From: Flavobacterium chilense
GTDB lineage: Bacteria > Bacteroidota > Bacteroidia > Flavobacteriales > Flavobacteriaceae
DNA: 64,000 nucleotides
Assembly (NCBI RefSeq): GCF_001602525.1
Contig: NZ_LSYT01000006.1
Location: 62,001 to 126,000, forward strand
Direction: 5' to 3'
Positions 34,669 to 43,316 of the stretch are shown one piece after another. Both the position numbers and the translations under genes were made by a program. Numbering within the stretch: position 1 is the first letter of the stretch; each line of letters begins with the position of its first letter. Below the pieces are notes generated by a model. It was not told the origin of the DNA. It worked only from the letters and a program-made list of their open reading frames with translations, and did not search any database.

Positions 34669-35940
34669 TTACACTTTAAAAATCAATTTTCTTTTATATA
34701 AAATCCAAAGAATAAACGACCAGAAAACAGCATAAGACAGGGCATACGCCAATGAGGCATTCAAAGGATTTTCAAAGCAAGGTGCGATTTTAAATTTGTA
34801 AATTAATGTCTGAAGACCTATTTCTTCTCCGCCAATTTCAGGGTTTTGAACTTTAATCGAACTCAAAACTCTCGGAATTATTCCAGAAAAGTAAAATACA
34901 ATCATAGGATTTACGCCCCAGATTAAAAAGAGTTTAGTCCATTTTTTATAGTGGGCAACATCAATGATATAATACAACAAAGTCAGACATATTGTAGCGA
35001 TTCCGGCTGTATATAAAACATAAGAACTGGTCCAGAGTGATTTGTTAATAGGGAAAAATGTATTCCAGATTAAACCCAAAATCAATAAAACAATTCCTGA
35101 AATGGCAAGTTTCTTTATAATTTCAGTTTTTGCGACTGGCAGGTTTAGCAATTGACCAATATACATTCCGATAATTCCGGTACCTATTGCCGGCAAAGTA
35201 CTCAAAATTCCTTCCGGATCCCAGGTTTTAGAAAAACTCCATAAATGCCCGTTTAAAACTGTATTATCTAACCATGCAGCTAGATTTGTTCCTTTTTCAA
35301 AATTGGCCGGGCCAAATCCCGGAACCGGAATAAAAGCCATGATAAGCCAATAACCGATTAAAAGAGAAGCTACAACTAAAAGCTGTGTTTTTAAACTGGT
35401 CTTTAAATATAAAAGAGAAGTAAAGAAATATACAATACCAATTCGTTGTAAAACACCAGGGATTCTTACGTCTTCAAAAGCTTCCAGTTTACTGTAGGCA
35501 AGAAATAGCAACAGGGCAAAAATGCCAAAAACAAGATAGGTTTTTACTTTTAAAGTAAAGTTCCCCAAAAGGGCATAAGCAACGGCAAAAGTGATCACCA
35601 ACCTCAACAATAACAGAGGGATTCCTTCTAAATCAAATAAATGAATTCTGCTAAAATAGTTTAGAGACAATCCTAAACAGAAAATTCGCAAGGAGCGAAC
35701 CAGGATTTTATTAAAAACGCCGGAATCAAAATGTTTTACCGGCATTGCAAAAGGTATTGCTGTTCCCATTATAAAAACAAAAAAGGGAAAAACTAAATCA
35801 GTAGGCGTACAGCCGTTCCATTCGGCGTGTTCTAACGGAGGATATATAGAATCCCAACTTCCTGGATTGTTGACTATGGTCATTAATAAAATAGTAAATC
35901 CTCTAAATACATCGAGCGAGGTTAAACGTTCTTTTGTCAT
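34669..35940 (-). CDS. DUF5009/NagX-like membrane acyltransferase
   Basis: 423 residues, integral inner-membrane protein with about ten to eleven hydrophobic helices. N-terminus RLTSLDVFRGFTILLMTIVNNPGSW and the EWNGCTPTDLVFPFFVFIMGTAIPFA segment are hallmarks of the COG4299 family related to heparan-alpha-glucosaminide N-acetyltransferase (HGSNAT) and NagX. HGSNAT moves acetyl from acetyl-CoA across the membrane onto glucosamine. Bacterial homologues are often found in GlcNAc or chitin gene sets. Here it lies 55 bp downstream of anmK in the same direction, so a role with amino sugars from peptidoglycan, for example re-acetylating de-N-acetylated GlcN or MurN, is a fair guess but unproven. 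Confidence 0.8.
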   Translation of the reverse strand: MTKERLTSLDVFRGFTILLMTIVNNPGSWDSIYPPLEHAEWNGCTPTDLVFPFFVFIMGTAIPFAMPVKHFDSGVFNKILVRSLRIFCLGLSLNYFSRIHLFDLEGIPLLLLRLVITFAVAYALLGNFTLKVKTYLVFGIFALLLFLAYSKLEAFEDVRIPGVLQRIGIVYFFTSLLYLKTSLKTQLLVVASLLIGYWLIMAFIPVPGFGPANFEKGTNLAAWLDNTVLNGHLWSFSKTWDPEGILSTLPAIGTGIIGMYIGQLLNLPVAKTEIIKKLAISGIVLLILGLIWNTFFPINKSLWTSSYVLYTAGIATICLTLLYYIIDVAHYKKWTKLFLIWGVNPMIVFYFSGIIPRVLSSIKVQNPEIGGEEIGLQTLIYKFKIAPCFENPLNASLAYALSYAVFWSFILWILYKRKLIFKV

Positions 35941-35994
35941 TGGTTCGTTTTTTTGGTTTCGTTAATTATTTAAAACAGAAAGTTCTCATGAGGA

Positions 35995-37203
35995 TTAGCC
36001 GGGGAAAGAAATTTTTCCCATTGATACTGATGGAATTCTCTTGCGTGGTCCAAAATCTAAAGTGCCACCGGAAACCGTTTCATTGGCTAAAATGGCAAAA
36101 AGTATGGCTTCTTTTGCATCTCCTGAGATTCCTAAAGAATCAGTATTGGCAAAAGTACAAGGCAGTAACTCTTTGAGCCAGCCCACTAATAACGGATTAT
36201 GAGCGCCTCCTCCGGACATATAAACGGTAAAGTTTTCGGCAAGATATGCTGTGTTATTTATGGTCGTATGAATGGCTTCGGCTATGGTTTCGGCACTAAA
36301 TCGGGTTAAGGTTGCCAGTAGATCTTCTATAGCAATATTTGCAGTGTTGCTTTTGGTTTGTGCCTGTCTGACATATTCAGGACTAAAAAGTTCCGGACCA
36401 GTTGTTTTCGGAAAAGGTTTTTGAAAGAATTCGTCTGCTTTTAAAGCTTTTAAAAGAGCAATATTTACTGTGCCTCGTTTGGCAATTTCGGCATCTTTAT
36501 CATAGGCTTTATCAGGAAACGAAAGTCGGGTAAAAGCATCAATGAGGGTATTTCCTGTTCCGGTATCGGTCACAAAAACTTCTTCGGGATTATGGCTTGA
36601 AGGCAAATAAGTAAAATTAGCAATGCCGCCCATATTAAGCATAATACGATTTTCGCCCTTTTTACTAAAGATGAAATAATCTCCGTAAACGGCCAGCGGT
36701 GCTCCTTCGCCACCAGCGGCAAGGTGTTTTTGCCTGAAATCAGAGATTGTTATAATGCCTGTTTTTACAGCAATATGATCACCGTCGCCAATTTGTAAAG
36801 TAGCATTTGGAAATTTTTCCTGTTGGTGTAAAATCTTTGGTGCATGAAAAACAGTTTGCCCGTGCGAAGCCACCAGATCAACTGTGTTTGCCGGAATTTT
36901 CCAACGGTTCAGACAATCCAGAATAATATTCGCATGAAGAACTCCAATCCATTCATTCAGTAAAACGAGTTTCTGAAAATCAATAGTCTGCTTTGCAAAG
37001 ACAGATCTGATTTCTGATTTTATTTCTTCAGAATAGTCAACGGTATCAAATTGTACTAATTGTACTTCAGTATCTTCGCCTGAACCTGAGATTTTGCATA
37101 AAGCCACATCCAGCCCGTCTAAAGAAGTACCGGACATTAATCCAATAATAGTTCGGGATGGTTTTTGGGCAATTTTATACAGTGATTCCAGATTTGCATT
37201 CAT
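35995..37203 (-). CDS. anmK: Anhydro-N-acetylmuramic acid kinase
   Basis: 402 residues, cytoplasmic. AnmK opens the 1,6-anhydro ring of anhydroMurNAc and phosphorylates it to MurNAc-6-P, which is then the MurQ substrate. ATP-site signature IGLMSGTSLDGLDVALCKI at 20-38; catalytic-region ASHGQTVFHAP and LQIGDGDHIAVKTGIITISDFRQKHLAAGGEGAPLA; MLNMGGIANFTYLP; DTGTGNTLIDAF; and VYMSGGGAHNPLL near the end. All are standard AnmK segments. The N-terminus carries about 18 extra residues before the first strand. It lies between the GH3 fusion gene and DUF5009 on the minus strand. With murQ nearby the pathway from anhydroMurNAc to GlcNAc-6-P is present in this window. Confidence 0.95.
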   Translation of the reverse strand: MNANLESLYKIAQKPSRTIIGLMSGTSLDGLDVALCKISGSGEDTEVQLVQFDTVDYSEEIKSEIRSVFAKQTIDFQKLVLLNEWIGVLHANIILDCLNRWKIPANTVDLVASHGQTVFHAPKILHQQEKFPNATLQIGDGDHIAVKTGIITISDFRQKHLAAGGEGAPLAVYGDYFIFSKKGENRIMLNMGGIANFTYLPSSHNPEEVFVTDTGTGNTLIDAFTRLSFPDKAYDKDAEIAKRGTVNIALLKALKADEFFQKPFPKTTGPELFSPEYVRQAQTKSNTANIAIEDLLATLTRFSAETIAEAIHTTINNTAYLAENFTVYMSGGGAHNPLLVGWLKELLPCTFANTDSLGISGDAKEAILFAILANETVSGGTLDFGPRKRIPSVSMGKISFPG

Positions 37204-37240
37204 GATTTTGTTTTTAGTAAATAAAAATAGTATTTAATTT

Positions 37241-37396
37241 ATTGAGCGTAATTATAGTAAACACATAGAAACATCGCTTTTCGGAATTAGAAAAAGTCAT
37301 TTCGCCCGGCATACATTCACATAGCTATGTGAGAATAATGTATTATCTTATTTATATTCTACACATAAAAAAATAAAATCTATGTTCTTATGTGTT
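37241..37396. repeat. Dispersed intergenic repeat (AACACATAG family), copy 1
   Basis: Begins ATTGAGCGTAATTATAGT then AACACATAGAAACATCG and ends TCTATGTTCTTATGTGTT, giving a long imperfect inverted repeat. It contains a perfect 16-bp palindrome TCACATAGCTATGTGA at 37317-37332. Related copies fill the gaps at 40468-40619 and 42241-42376. Confidence 0.7.
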
Positions 37397-37430
37397 CAAT
37401 AAATGATGATTTTTTACCTTTCTGTATCCC

Positions 37431-40424
37431 TTATTTTATAATGGCTTCCTGAATGATTTTCTGAATATCTTCACGAATTTTTCCTTTTGATAGTTTGTTT
37501 TCGTCGTTTACCACTTCAGGATACGTTCTATTGGATAAAAATACATAAACAATTTCTGTTTCAGGATCAACCCAGGCTATGTTTCCTGTAAATCCGGTAT
37601 GACCAAAACTGGATTCAGAAACACAGCCGCAGGTTGGGCCGTCTTTACCAACTCTTTTATCAAAGCCTAAACCTCTCTGTACACCTTTGTCTTTGTAATA
37701 ACAGGTATTAAAAGCATCAAATGTTTGTTCAGAAAAATAATGTTTGTTGCCGTAATTTCCTTTTTGTAAAAACAACTGCATCATTTTGGCTACATCCATT
37801 GCATTCGAAAAAATTCCTGCGTGACCGGCAACTCCGCCTTCCATAGCAGCTGCCATATCATGTACATAACCCTGAATAACCTGATGTCTGAAATAATTAT
37901 CAATTTCAGTAGGAGCAATATTGTTTTTATCAAATCGGTTTAAAGGATTGTACAGCGTATTGTTCATACCCAACGTACTGTAAAAGTTTTGCTGACTTAG
38001 TTCTTCTAACTTTTTATTGGTTTTTCGCTCTAAATATTCTTTCAGGATGATAAAGGTAAAATCGCTGTATTTGTATTCTATTTTAGGAGAAACAGGACTA
38101 TCTGCAATGATTTTCATGATGGTGTCGTGATAGTCATTTCTGATATAAAGATTTTCAGCCACTTTTGTCGAAAATTTAGCATCGGCAACCCTGCGATAAT
38201 ATTTTTCAGAAGGCTGGTTGTTACTATCAAGTGTCGCTTTGTAAAACGGAATCCATGCCTGAAGTCCTGCATAATGAGTCAGTAAATCCTTGAAGCTGAT
38301 ATTTTCTTTATTGGTTTTGGCAAAAAGCGGTACCATGTCTTTTAATTTGGTATCCAGAGTTACTTTATTTTTATCATACAATTGCATCACATTTGGTAAT
38401 GTTGAAATCATTTTTGAAACGGATGCAACATCATATAAATCTGAATTGGTCACTTTTCTAAGATTTTCATAGGTTTGATACCCATATGATTTCTGAAAAA
38501 TCACATTTCCTTTTCGGGCAACTAAAACCTGCATTCCGGGAGTCATTTTTCCGTCAATTGCTTTTTGGGCGATGGCATCGATTTTGGATAAGACAGCAGA
38601 ACTCATACCTACATTTTCCGGACTCGTAAATCCCAGACGGTTTATTTTTTCTGTTGGCAATCCATCATTTACTTTGAAAGATTCATTGATAGATACAGGC
38701 AGTTTTCCTTTTGCCGGAACTGTTCCAAAAATTACTTCTGCTGAAACTACCTGACTGATATTAGAGTTTTGATAAGAAACGACTAGACCTTCAATATCAT
38801 CAAAATTGGTAACAGGCAATAACGAATAAGGTTTGGCAAAAACATCCAGGATGACTTTGTTTTTTTCTGCAATTTTCTGCAACCAGAATAATTCAGATTC
38901 TGTAAAGTTTTGTTTGTCCCATGGTTTATTTACCTTGTGAAAACCAATAATAACGGTATCATAGTTTTTTAATTCCTGATTTAAGCTGTCAACATTTTTA
39001 TTTGACACTTCGGTAACTTCAGTATATTTTTTTAATGTGGTTACAAAAGTGCTGTTTACATCATCTCCCAATTTGACATAGGCAATTTTCTGATCTAAGT
39101 TTTGAATAGGAAGTATTTCCTTTTCGTTTTTTAATACTGTAATCGCATTTTCATATAATTTATAATGCAGGGCATCATTTTGAGGCGGATTAAGATCATT
39201 GTAAATATTGGCAATTTGGATAGGTTTATATTTATTTAATCCTGCTTTGAATTTATAATGCAATATTTTCTTTACGGAATGTGCGAGACGTTCTTCTGTA
39301 ATTACACCATCAGCATAAGCAGTTTCTAATTTTTGAAAAGCCAGAGGTACATTTTCAGGACCCAGGAAAATATCATTTCCGGCTAGAAGAACCGCTATTT
39401 CTAAATCTCCGGGACCTTTAAAGTCTGTAGCACCTTTCATGGCTAAACCATCCGTAAAAATTAAACCATCAAAACCTAACTCTTTTTGAAGCAGATTGGT
39501 TACAATGTTATAAGAAGCCGAAGAAGGATAATTTGATTGTGGTTCTAAACTCGGAATGCTAAGATGAGCCACCATTACAGATACTAAACCTTCGTCAAAA
39601 ATTTGTTTATACGGATATAATTCGACCAGTTCAAGTCGGTCTTTAGAAAAGTCAATCAAAGGCAATGCTTTATGCGAATCGACAGAAGTATCGCCATGTC
39701 CCGGAAAATGTTTGCCGGTACTAAAAACACCCTGGCTTTGAACACCTTTCATTAAAGCAATAGCTCTGGCGCTTACATTAACTTTGTCTTCACCAAAAGA
39801 ACGGTTGCCAATAATTGGGTTTTTAGGATTGGTATTGATGTCAAGAACGGGAGCAAAATTAAAATGGATTCCGATTCGTTTGTTTTCGTTGGCCATATTT
39901 CGTCCAACATTTTCAATTAAACTTAAATCCTGAATAGCGCCCAGCGTCATATTCCATGGATAAATGTAAGTGGAATCTAAACGCATTCCTAATCCCCATT
40001 CGCCGTCGATTGCTATGAATAGCGGAACTTTTGCTTTTGACTGATACAGATTGGTTAATTTTGCCTGACGAACCGGTGCGCCCTGAAAGAAAATTAAACC
40101 ACCAACTTTATAATCCTCAATTAAGGTATTAACTTCTTTTGTATGTAGAGAATCTCTGTTAGAATAAGCTGAAATCATAAACAATTGGCCTATTTTTTCT
40201 CTCACGGTCATTTTGTTGTAAATGCTGTCAACCCATGCCGTTTCTCTGTCAGAATCTTTGAAAAAGGTTTTTTTCTCTGATTTGTCTTTAGGAACATAAA
40301 CAACTGTATCTTTTAAAAGCGGATCTTTTTTGGTAGCAGTAACGGTGTTTTTTTTGGAAACACAATTGGTAATTAAAAATAGGAGTGCGGCGTATAGGCT
40401 GATTTTTATGAAGTGATTTTTCAT
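37431..40424 (-). CDS. GH3 beta-N-acetylglucosaminidase (NagZ type) fused to a beta-lactamase-like serine hydrolase, lipoprotein
   Basis: 997 residues. Lipobox LITNC, Cys21. N-terminal GH3 barrel (about 65-400) with the NagZ loop KHFPGHGDTSVDSH, giving the Asp249-His251 catalytic dyad, and nucleophile Asp325 in GLIFTDGLAMKG. A linker/GH3 C-domain covers 400-600. The C-terminal class C beta-lactamase-like domain (about 605-997) has Ser668 in SVSK, YSDF at a Tyr-x-Asn-like position, and a terminal GHTGFTG in place of KTG. NagZ-type GH3 enzymes remove GlcNAc from GlcNAc-MurNAc or GlcNAc-anhMurNAc; the serine hydrolase part could act on the stem peptide or an ester. The C-domain is clearly paralogous to the stand-alone protein at 61050-62354. 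Surface or periplasmic lipoprotein, not the cytoplasmic proteobacterial NagZ. Confidence 0.92.
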   Translation of the reverse strand: MKNHFIKISLYAALLFLITNCVSKKNTVTATKKDPLLKDTVVYVPKDKSEKKTFFKDSDRETAWVDSIYNKMTVREKIGQLFMISAYSNRDSLHTKEVNTLIEDYKVGGLIFFQGAPVRQAKLTNLYQSKAKVPLFIAIDGEWGLGMRLDSTYIYPWNMTLGAIQDLSLIENVGRNMANENKRIGIHFNFAPVLDINTNPKNPIIGNRSFGEDKVNVSARAIALMKGVQSQGVFSTGKHFPGHGDTSVDSHKALPLIDFSKDRLELVELYPYKQIFDEGLVSVMVAHLSIPSLEPQSNYPSSASYNIVTNLLQKELGFDGLIFTDGLAMKGATDFKGPGDLEIAVLLAGNDIFLGPENVPLAFQKLETAYADGVITEERLAHSVKKILHYKFKAGLNKYKPIQIANIYNDLNPPQNDALHYKLYENAITVLKNEKEILPIQNLDQKIAYVKLGDDVNSTFVTTLKKYTEVTEVSNKNVDSLNQELKNYDTVIIGFHKVNKPWDKQNFTESELFWLQKIAEKNKVILDVFAKPYSLLPVTNFDDIEGLVVSYQNSNISQVVSAEVIFGTVPAKGKLPVSINESFKVNDGLPTEKINRLGFTSPENVGMSSAVLSKIDAIAQKAIDGKMTPGMQVLVARKGNVIFQKSYGYQTYENLRKVTNSDLYDVASVSKMISTLPNVMQLYDKNKVTLDTKLKDMVPLFAKTNKENISFKDLLTHYAGLQAWIPFYKATLDSNNQPSEKYYRRVADAKFSTKVAENLYIRNDYHDTIMKIIADSPVSPKIEYKYSDFTFIILKEYLERKTNKKLEELSQQNFYSTLGMNNTLYNPLNRFDKNNIAPTEIDNYFRHQVIQGYVHDMAAAMEGGVAGHAGIFSNAMDVAKMMQLFLQKGNYGNKHYFSEQTFDAFNTCYYKDKGVQRGLGFDKRVGKDGPTCGCVSESSFGHTGFTGNIAWVDPETEIVYVFLSNRTYPEVVNDENKLSKGKIREDIQKIIQEAIIK

Positions 40425-40467
40425 AGTATAATTTTTGGAGGAAATAGATTTTGCTAATTACAACTCT

Positions 40468-40619
40468 TTGAGCGTAAACGTTTTTAACACATAGAAACAG
40501 AGCTCACAAAACTTTTATAAAACATTTCAATAATTTTATTACCTATATGTTATGTTGAAAAATTATGATTTTCTCAGGCTCTCTTTTGCTTTTAATTTTA
40601 GTCTGTGTTTCTATGTATT
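40468..40619. repeat. Dispersed intergenic repeat (AACACATAG family), copy 2
   Basis: Starts TTGAGCGTAAACG then AACACATAGAAACAGAG and ends TCTGTGTTTCTATGTATT. The arms are complementary over about 16 bp. Shares its TTGAGCGTAA lead-in and arms with copy 1. Confidence 0.7.
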
Positions 40620-40677
40620 GAAAATAATTGTACCCAAAATATTATTTGTAGCAACTTGTTTTTTTGCTTTTACTGGT

Positions 40678-42183
40678 TTAAAAAGATATTTGTTCGCTGC
40701 TGCGTGAACTTGTCAGGTATAATCCTAAGTAGGTTATTAATCCGTTAAGCACTATTAATTCATTATCAAAAACATAACCTGAAAATAATACTTTCGAGTT
40801 TTCATTGATTAAATAGGTTAGGAACGGAGATAATAAACAGATCACCGGAACAAATTTATCATGTACATGTCTTGATTTCTGGAACAGTCCAAAAGCATAT
40901 AATCCTAACAATGGACCATAAGTGTAAGATGCTACTTTAAAGATCATTCCAACAACAGAACTGTCATTGATTGTATTGAAAATAATGATGACAAAGAAAA
41001 TCAATATCGAAAAACTAATGTGCACTAAATGTCTTGTTCTCACGGTATTTTTTCTGCTGTTTTCGGCTTTATCCATACCTAAAAAGTCAACACAAAAAGA
41101 AGTCGTTAAGGCGGTCAAAGCAGAGTCTGTGGTGGCAAAAGTAGCGGCGATAATTCCCAGTAAAAATACAATGGCAGGAATTACGGCTAAATGATTTAAG
41201 GCAATTTCAGGAAAAAGTAAATCGGTTCTGGGTTTGCCGGTGATTAAATCAGTTGGAATCGCAATTCCGTTTTTGTTGGCATACAGATAAAGTAATGCTC
41301 CAACACTTAAAAAGAAAATATTGATAACAACAAAGATTCCTGTAAAAGTGAACATGTTTTTTTGCGCTTCGCCGATGTTTTTACAGCTCAGGTTTTTTTG
41401 CATTAAATCCTGATCTAATCCTGTCATGGCAATGGTAACAAACATTCCGCCTATTATTTGTTTTACAAAATGGAATTTGCTTCCGAGAAAATCATCAAAG
41501 AAAAATATCTTAGAATAGTTACTGTTTTTTACTTCTTCAAAAGCACTAACAGCACTTAAATCCATACGATCACAGATAAAATAAATGGTAAGAAAAACAG
41601 ATGTTACAAGGAAAAACGTTTGTAAAGTATCCGTTATAATAATGGTTTTTAATCCGCCTCTGTAGGTATAAGAAAAAATGAGGATCAACGAAATCAATAC
41701 GGTAAAAGCAAACGGAATATGATAAAAATCAAATACGAAACGCTGCAATACAATTACTACCAGATAAAGTCTGAAAGCCGAGCTAACGGTTCTGCTGATC
41801 AGGAAAATAGAAGCAGCAGTTTTGTAACTGTAAAAACCCATTCTTTGTTCGATATAGCCATAAATAGAGGTCAGGTTCATACGATAATACAGCGGCAATA
41901 ATAATTTGGTAATAACCAGAAAACCTAAGGCATTACCCAATACAAACTGAAAGTATTTGAATTGTTCACCACTTGCGGCACCTACTTCTCCCGGAACGGA
42001 TATAAAGGTTACTCCGGAAAGTGCCGTTCCTATCATTCCAAAAGCAACTAAATACCATTTTGAGTTTTTATTGGCTGTAAAAAAAGCATCATTTCCGTCG
42101 TCTTTCCGACTCACTCTGTGTGAGATATAAAACAAGGTTCCGAAATAAACGATAATAAGAAGAAGTATTGTACTTGGTGTCAT
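40678..42183 (-). CDS. Sodium:solute symporter (SSS family), candidate MurNAc or muropeptide-sugar importer
   Basis: 501 residues, about 13 transmembrane helices. N-terminal helix then HRVSRKDDGNDAFFTANKNSKWYLVAFGMIGTALSGVTFISVPGEVG, the usual SSS start with the Na-site helix 1, and GGLKTIIITDTLQTFFLV and FATTDSALTALTTSFCVDFL later (helix 8 Na-site region with DSALTALTTS). SSS members carry sugars, nucleosides, proline or sialic acid with Na+. Encoded between the NagZ-like GH3 and murQ, so the natural substrate guess is MurNAc, anhydroMurNAc or GlcNAc crossing the inner membrane. Related symporters are often annotated beside murQ in Bacteroidota. Substrate is inference. Confidence 0.85.
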   Translation of the reverse strand: MTPSTILLLIIVYFGTLFYISHRVSRKDDGNDAFFTANKNSKWYLVAFGMIGTALSGVTFISVPGEVGAASGEQFKYFQFVLGNALGFLVITKLLLPLYYRMNLTSIYGYIEQRMGFYSYKTAASIFLISRTVSSAFRLYLVVIVLQRFVFDFYHIPFAFTVLISLILIFSYTYRGGLKTIIITDTLQTFFLVTSVFLTIYFICDRMDLSAVSAFEEVKNSNYSKIFFFDDFLGSKFHFVKQIIGGMFVTIAMTGLDQDLMQKNLSCKNIGEAQKNMFTFTGIFVVINIFFLSVGALLYLYANKNGIAIPTDLITGKPRTDLLFPEIALNHLAVIPAIVFLLGIIAATFATTDSALTALTTSFCVDFLGMDKAENSRKNTVRTRHLVHISFSILIFFVIIIFNTINDSSVVGMIFKVASYTYGPLLGLYAFGLFQKSRHVHDKFVPVICLLSPFLTYLINENSKVLFSGYVFDNELIVLNGLITYLGLYLTSSRSSEQISF

Positions 42184-42240
42184 TTTATAGCTTTATGGTT
42201 TGGTTGTTATAAATGTAACCTTTTAGGTTGTAATTAATTT

Positions 42241-42376
42241 AAACACATAGCAACATCGTTTTGTAAACTTAAAAAAAGTGTTTTACTTTTTTAAAACAGA
42301 AAGCTCACTATGTGAAAGAAATATATATCTTTTTGGTATTCTTTTTCCACATAGAAAGCAATGTTTCTATGTGTTA
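42241..42376. repeat. Dispersed intergenic repeat (AACACATAG family), copy 3
   Basis: AAACACATAGCAACATCG at the left, AATGTTTCTATGTGTTAAA at the right, complementary with few mismatches; interior has CTCACTATGTGAAAG like the inner palindrome of copy 1. Third copy in three successive gaps of the same gene string. Confidence 0.7.
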
Positions 42377-42440
42377 AATTAAAAAATGTAAATCTGATCA
42401 AATCAATATAAATCTATAAAAGATTTGAATAGTTTGGTGA

Positions 42441-43268
42441 TTAGATTTCCAGATTTTTATTTTCTGCCAGTAAAACTGCTCTTACGCTTTTGTGTTTCTT
42501 TAGTAATTCAGAGGCTAGTTTCTCTTCAATCTGAAGTTCTTCTACAATCATTTCAACACCTCTTTGTACTAATTTTTTATTAGAAAGCTGCATGTCGATC
42601 ATTTTGTTACCATAGATTCTTCCCAATTTAATCATCACTGATGTTGAGATCATGTTTAAAACTAATTTTTGAGAAGTTCCGGCTTTCATTCGGGTACTTC
42701 CGGTAAGAAATTCAGGGCCAACAATTAATTCAATTGGATAATCGGCTTGTTTTGAAATCAGACTGGCACTATTGCAGGAAATACTTCCGGTAGTAATGTT
42801 GTTTTCTCTTGCTTTGTTCAGTCCGCCAATAACATACGGAGTGTTTCCTGAAGCAGCAATTCCGATCACCACATCTAAACTCGAAATTTCGTAAGCAGAT
42901 AAATCTCTCCACGCCTGATCGATATCATCCTCGGCATTTTCTACTGCTTTTCTAATGGCAGAATCTCCACCGGCTATGATACCAATAATCCAGTTGTCCG
43001 GAACTCCAAAAGTAGGAGGGCACTCTGAAGCATCAAGAATTCCGATTCTTCCGGATGTTCCTGCTCCAATGTAAAATAATCTTCCGCCAAGTTTCATTTT
43101 AGAAACAATAATGTCGACTAATTTTTCAATGTTTGGAATTTGTTCCTGAACGATATCGGCTATTTTTTTATCTTCATTATTGATATTGGTAAGCAGCTCA
43201 TTCGTACTCATTTTATCTAAGTTTGAATAAAGGGATTCTCTTTCTGTATCTGGATTAATATGTGACAT
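42441..43268 (-). CDS. murQ: N-acetylmuramic acid 6-phosphate etherase
   Basis: 275 residues, SIS-domain lyase. Cleaves the lactyl ether of MurNAc-6-P to GlcNAc-6-P and D-lactate in the cytoplasm. Signature YIGAGTSGRIGILDASECPPTFG at 67-88, with Glu82 aligning with E. coli Glu83, and Glu113 in AVENAEDD with E. coli Glu114, the two catalytic glutamates. GSTRMKAGTSQKLVLNMIST near 190-210 is the second MurQ signature. Length is slightly short of the E. coli enzyme because the C-terminal helical tail is small. Lies 48 bp downstream of the namZ-like gene and upstream of the symporter gene, one strand. The clearest marker that this locus handles muramic acid. Confidence 0.96.
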   Translation of the reverse strand: MSHINPDTERESLYSNLDKMSTNELLTNINNEDKKIADIVQEQIPNIEKLVDIIVSKMKLGGRLFYIGAGTSGRIGILDASECPPTFGVPDNWIIGIIAGGDSAIRKAVENAEDDIDQAWRDLSAYEISSLDVVIGIAASGNTPYVIGGLNKARENNITTGSISCNSASLISKQADYPIELIVGPEFLTGSTRMKAGTSQKLVLNMISTSVMIKLGRIYGNKMIDMQLSNKKLVQRGVEMIVEELQIEEKLASELLKKHKSVRAVLLAENKNLEI

Positions 43269-43316
43269 TCTTTTGATTTTTTTTATATTTAATTTCTTTT
43301 TGTAAGCTTTGATATT

